From CAZSWS01 sp964610765 (lineage in GTDB: Bacteria; Bacteroidota; Bacteroidia; Bacteroidales; Tannerellaceae), in the NCBI GenBank assembly GCA_964610765.1, contig CAZSWS010000104.1:1-6829 (forward strand): 6,829 nucleotides of DNA, written 5' to 3'. A program made the translations under genes and the position numbers. Shown one piece after another: positions 6,268-6,829 of this stretch; positions within the stretch are counted from its first letter, which is position 1; each line of letters begins with the position of its first letter. The notes under the pieces are model-generated. The model had not been told where the DNA came from and ran no database searches. It saw nothing but the letters and a program-made list of their open reading frames with translations.

Positions 6268-6829
6268 ATGAGTGAGTTCTGGAATCATAAGTATGATGTG
6301 GAAGAGTATGTATATGGTGAAAAACCCAATGTGTTTTTTCAACAAACACTACAAACTCTTCCTGTCGGAAAAATGCTTCTTCCTGCTGAGGGTGAAGGGC
6401 GTAATGCGGTGTATGCAGCCGAAAAAGGATGGGAGATAGAAGCTTTTGATCAAAGTTTGCAGGCGAAAGAAAAAGCACTGCTATTAGCAGCAAAACATCA
6501 AGTGGACATTCATTATAAGGTAGGAGCGTTTGATGCTATAATACCTTCATATCCATTAGATAGCTTCGACTTGATAGCCATTATATTTCTTCATTTGCCA
6601 AGCACCCTAGCAGGTGAGTATTTCAAAAGCTTGTTGCCTTTATTAAAACCAGGAGGACTGATTCTTTTTGAAGGATTTAGTAAGAATCACAGAAAGAAAC
6701 AGTTGGTTAATCCTAGGGCGGGAGGTCCCGGCAGTATGGATGTGCTGTATGAAAAGAAGCAGATAGAACAAGCGTTTGAAGGTCTTCATATAAAAAGTCT
6801 GACAGAAGAAGAAGTTGAGCTTTTTGAAG
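6268..6829 (+). CDS. TehB-like class I SAM-dependent methyltransferase (3' end beyond window)
   Basis: 187 codons are visible and the frame is still open at the window edge; relatives are near 200 residues, so only a short tail is probably missing. The fold is a Rossmann-type methyltransferase: an N-terminal FWNHKYDVEEYVYGEKPN segment (3-20), SAM-binding motif I LLPAEGEGRNAVYAA (37-51), the acidic end of strand two at D61, strand four FDLIAIIF (100-107), LKPGGLILFEGF (126-137), and the GGPGSMDVLY segment (152-161). This arrangement is typical of the group containing tellurite-resistance TehB and thiopurine-methyltransferase-like enzymes, which methylate small soft nucleophiles. The actual substrate is not predictable. 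The ATG at 6268 is the first in frame after an upstream stop at 6253-6255, which fixes the start. It lies 24 nt after the YgaP-type gene on the same strand, so probably belongs to the operon, though the larger gap makes this less sure than for the other genes. Confidence 0.85.
   Translation, partial: MSEFWNHKYDVEEYVYGEKPNVFFQQTLQTLPVGKMLLPAEGEGRNAVYAAEKGWEIEAFDQSLQAKEKALLLAAKHQVDIHYKVGAFDAIIPSYPLDSFDLIAIIFLHLPSTLAGEYFKSLLPLLKPGGLILFEGFSKNHRKKQLVNPRAGGPGSMDVLYEKKQIEQAFEGLHIKSLTEEEVELFE

Noticed and set aside
6148..6493. Two minus-strand open frames over the YgaP-type and methyltransferase genes
   Set aside because: Both are antisense to recognisable conserved proteins and have no motif of their own.

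Overview
The window reads as part of a Bacteroidales (Bacteroides/Parabacteroides-like) chromosome. The evidence is an AT-rich composition, gene starts without Shine-Dalgarno sequences, a close match to the Bacteroidetes promoter (TTTG, 20-nt spacer, TAnnTTTG), and proteins that resemble Bacteroidetes versions of their families. The taxonomic call is inference. A run of exactly 100 N inside one gene shows that this is a scaffolded draft or metagenome assembly.

Layout. Bases 1-29 may hold the first ten codons of a divergent minus-strand gene, possibly a regulator. Bases 30-237 are a non-coding control region. It holds a well-formed promoter (158-189), a symmetric set of GGAAAY/GTTTCC hexamers centred on the -7 element (153-216), a perfect 15-bp palindrome (144-158) and a 10-bp direct repeat (97-131). 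From 238 to the window end, six genes run in the same direction with gaps of 17, 5, 6, -1 and 24 nt, so they are probably one operon: a TolC-type outer-membrane factor, a lipoprotein membrane-fusion adaptor, an RND inner-membrane permease (with the N gap), a small PII-like protein with a CxxC motif, a two-helix YgaP-type (DUF2892) membrane protein with a CPLEC motif, and a TehB-like SAM-dependent methyltransferase cut by the window end.

How they fit together. The first three genes encode a complete tripartite pump spanning both membranes and driven by the proton-motive force. The last three are not standard pump parts. The PII-like fold suggests an allosteric regulator acting on the permease. 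The paired cysteines in it and in the YgaP-type protein suggest thiol redox or soft-metal chemistry. The methyltransferase resembles enzymes linked to tellurite, selenite or thiol detoxification. A working hypothesis is a stress-responsive export system for a soft metal, metalloid, chalcogen or thiol-reactive compound, with a PII-like gate. The substrate cannot be read from the sequence.
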